Positions 31,633 to 32,115 of a DNA stretch of 32,115 bases are shown here, piece by piece. The stretch lies in assembly GCA_002408185.1 (NCBI GenBank), contig DHQV01000040.1, forward strand, positions 57,197 to 89,311. The letters are read 5' to 3'. The position numbers were made by a program, and so were the translations under genes. This DNA is from Deltaproteobacteria bacterium UBA5329. Lineage in GTDB: Bacteria > Desulfobacterota > Syntrophorhabdia > Syntrophorhabdales > Syntrophorhabdaceae. The notes beneath the pieces were generated by a model, which was not told where the DNA came from, did no database searches, and was given only the letters and a program-made list of their open reading frames with translations. Each line of letters begins with the position of its first letter. Position 1 is the stretch's first letter.

Positions 31633-31848
31633 GGGTTCCATACATCAAAATCGTGCGTTAACTGTCACAGCATTTGCCGTTCCCAGATCTTTCCCGGTGC
31701 GCAAGGTCTTATGGGGGCGGCGGATCTTCCCTTAAAAACGGCATTCCAACTGTCGATAGCGGACCACACCTCCCCATTTTTGCCGCGGCGCCCGCCAGGT
31801 ACGTAACGGTCGTATTTTTGATGGCCTTGATGCCTTCCGCGATTGTCT

Positions 31849-32115
31849 TTACGTCATCGCCCAGTATCTCTTCGTGGTGTTCGCCGCGGCCCTGGCACTG
31901 GCCTCGATGTTCTTCCAGTCATTTTCAAAATCGGGCAGTGGGGCGTTCACGGCATTGGCCGCAGCCTTCTTGCCAGTCTCGACACCGGCCATAGATTTCT
32001 CAAAGGATCTTTTTGAGTTGATATAGTAACGCCGGGCATCCTTGTATTTCTTGTCTGCCATGCGAGATTCCGCGGTGTACCAGAAACTTTGGAGCCTCAA
32101 GGGGACATTCCCAAG
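31849..32115 (-). CDS. C-terminal part of an unknown helical protein, cut by window edge
   Basis: The frame is open from the right edge of the window to the stop at 31849, giving about 88 residues. The sequence is hydrophilic and helical, rich in Ala, Lys and Arg (RMADKKYKDARRYYINSKRS, EKSMAGVETGKKAAANAV, DFENDWKNIEASARAAAN). It resembles exported helical-bundle proteins with tandem alanine/lysine heptads but no family was recognised. A different frame continues to look plausible after the stop (GDDVKTIAEGIKAIKN), so the gene may be frameshifted. It is on the same strand as the Mla operon, about 390 bases upstream of it. Confidence 0.5.
   Translation of the reverse strand, partial: LGNVPLRLQSFWYTAESRMADKKYKDARRYYINSKRSFEKSMAGVETGKKAAANAVNAPLPDFENDWKNIEASARAAANTTKRYWAMT

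Larger units (their letters stand above)
31461..31848. other. Intergenic region before the Mla operon
   Basis: 388 bases without a gene that can be supported. The left part is the leader repeat and operator D; 31633-31848 shows no clear element. Short frames on both strands here have no recognisable motif. One minus-strand frame, just left of the partial gene at the edge (KTIAEGIKAIKNTTVTYLAG), could be a frameshifted continuation of that gene, but this is weak. Confidence 0.45.

Noticed and set aside
1..32115. CRISPR arrays, tRNA or rRNA genes, IS transposases
   Set aside because: No regularly spaced direct repeats, no cloverleaf and no transposase motifs were found on reading both strands.

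Overview
The window looks like chromosomal DNA of an anaerobic Gram-negative bacterium, most likely a Desulfobacterota (deltaproteobacterial) lineage of the syntroph type. The evidence is a Mla-type outer-membrane lipid transport operon, FixJ-type signalling, an oxygen-sensitive glycyl radical enzyme (GRE) with its activase, and a probable selenoprotein. The lineage is inferred from gene content only; no rRNA or other marker gene is present.

Layout. 1-1717 (minus strand): envelope genes, namely a partial SYLF lipid-binding protein, a small exported protein and a DUF3313 protein. 2069-5698 (plus): a GAF/PAS histidine kinase, an overlapping FixJ/LuxR response regulator and a stand-alone receiver. 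5741-7197: a frameshifted DUF1254/DUF1214 exported protein. 7300-10065: a large GH63-like (MGH1) glucosidase. 10448-12241: an outer-membrane beta-barrel protein and a BASS-type transporter. 12333-22673: a tightly spaced plus-strand operon of a divergent phosphofructokinase-family protein, GRE activase, Tat-exported carboxymuconolactone decarboxylase (CMD)-like protein, glycyl radical enzyme, SDR, a second MGH1 glucosidase and a zinc glucose-dehydrogenase-like enzyme. 22755-27935: an aquaporin, then a run of damaged genes (AspT-type permease, alpha-amylase, SpoIIAA-like protein) and a peroxiredoxin with an in-frame TGA at its peroxidatic position. 28003-31460 (minus): a complete Mla-type ABC operon (MlaE with fused STAS, MlaF, MlaD, PqiC-like lipoprotein). 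The right edge holds the C-terminal part of an unknown helical protein.

How it may work together. Four 20-bp palindromic boxes resembling DosR/NarL-family operators lie upstream of the DUF3313 gene, the stand-alone receiver, the beta-barrel protein and the Mla operon. All four share one orientation relative to the gene downstream. The FixJ-type regulator encoded between the first two boxes is the obvious candidate to bind them, which would make this an envelope-centred regulon. The 12.3-22.7 kb operon looks like a sugar- or polyol-linked GRE system whose substrate cannot be assigned: the active site reads Cys-Cys-Glu, and the accompanying PFK-family protein has lost canonical catalytic-site residues.

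The best single candidate for something new is the TGA-containing peroxiredoxin at 27519. The TGA sits exactly where the TxxC cysteine belongs and is followed at SECIS distance by an 8-bp stem with a GGGAC loop. Several nearby genes carry single-base indels, some in homopolymers, so sequence error must be excluded before calling them pseudogenes.
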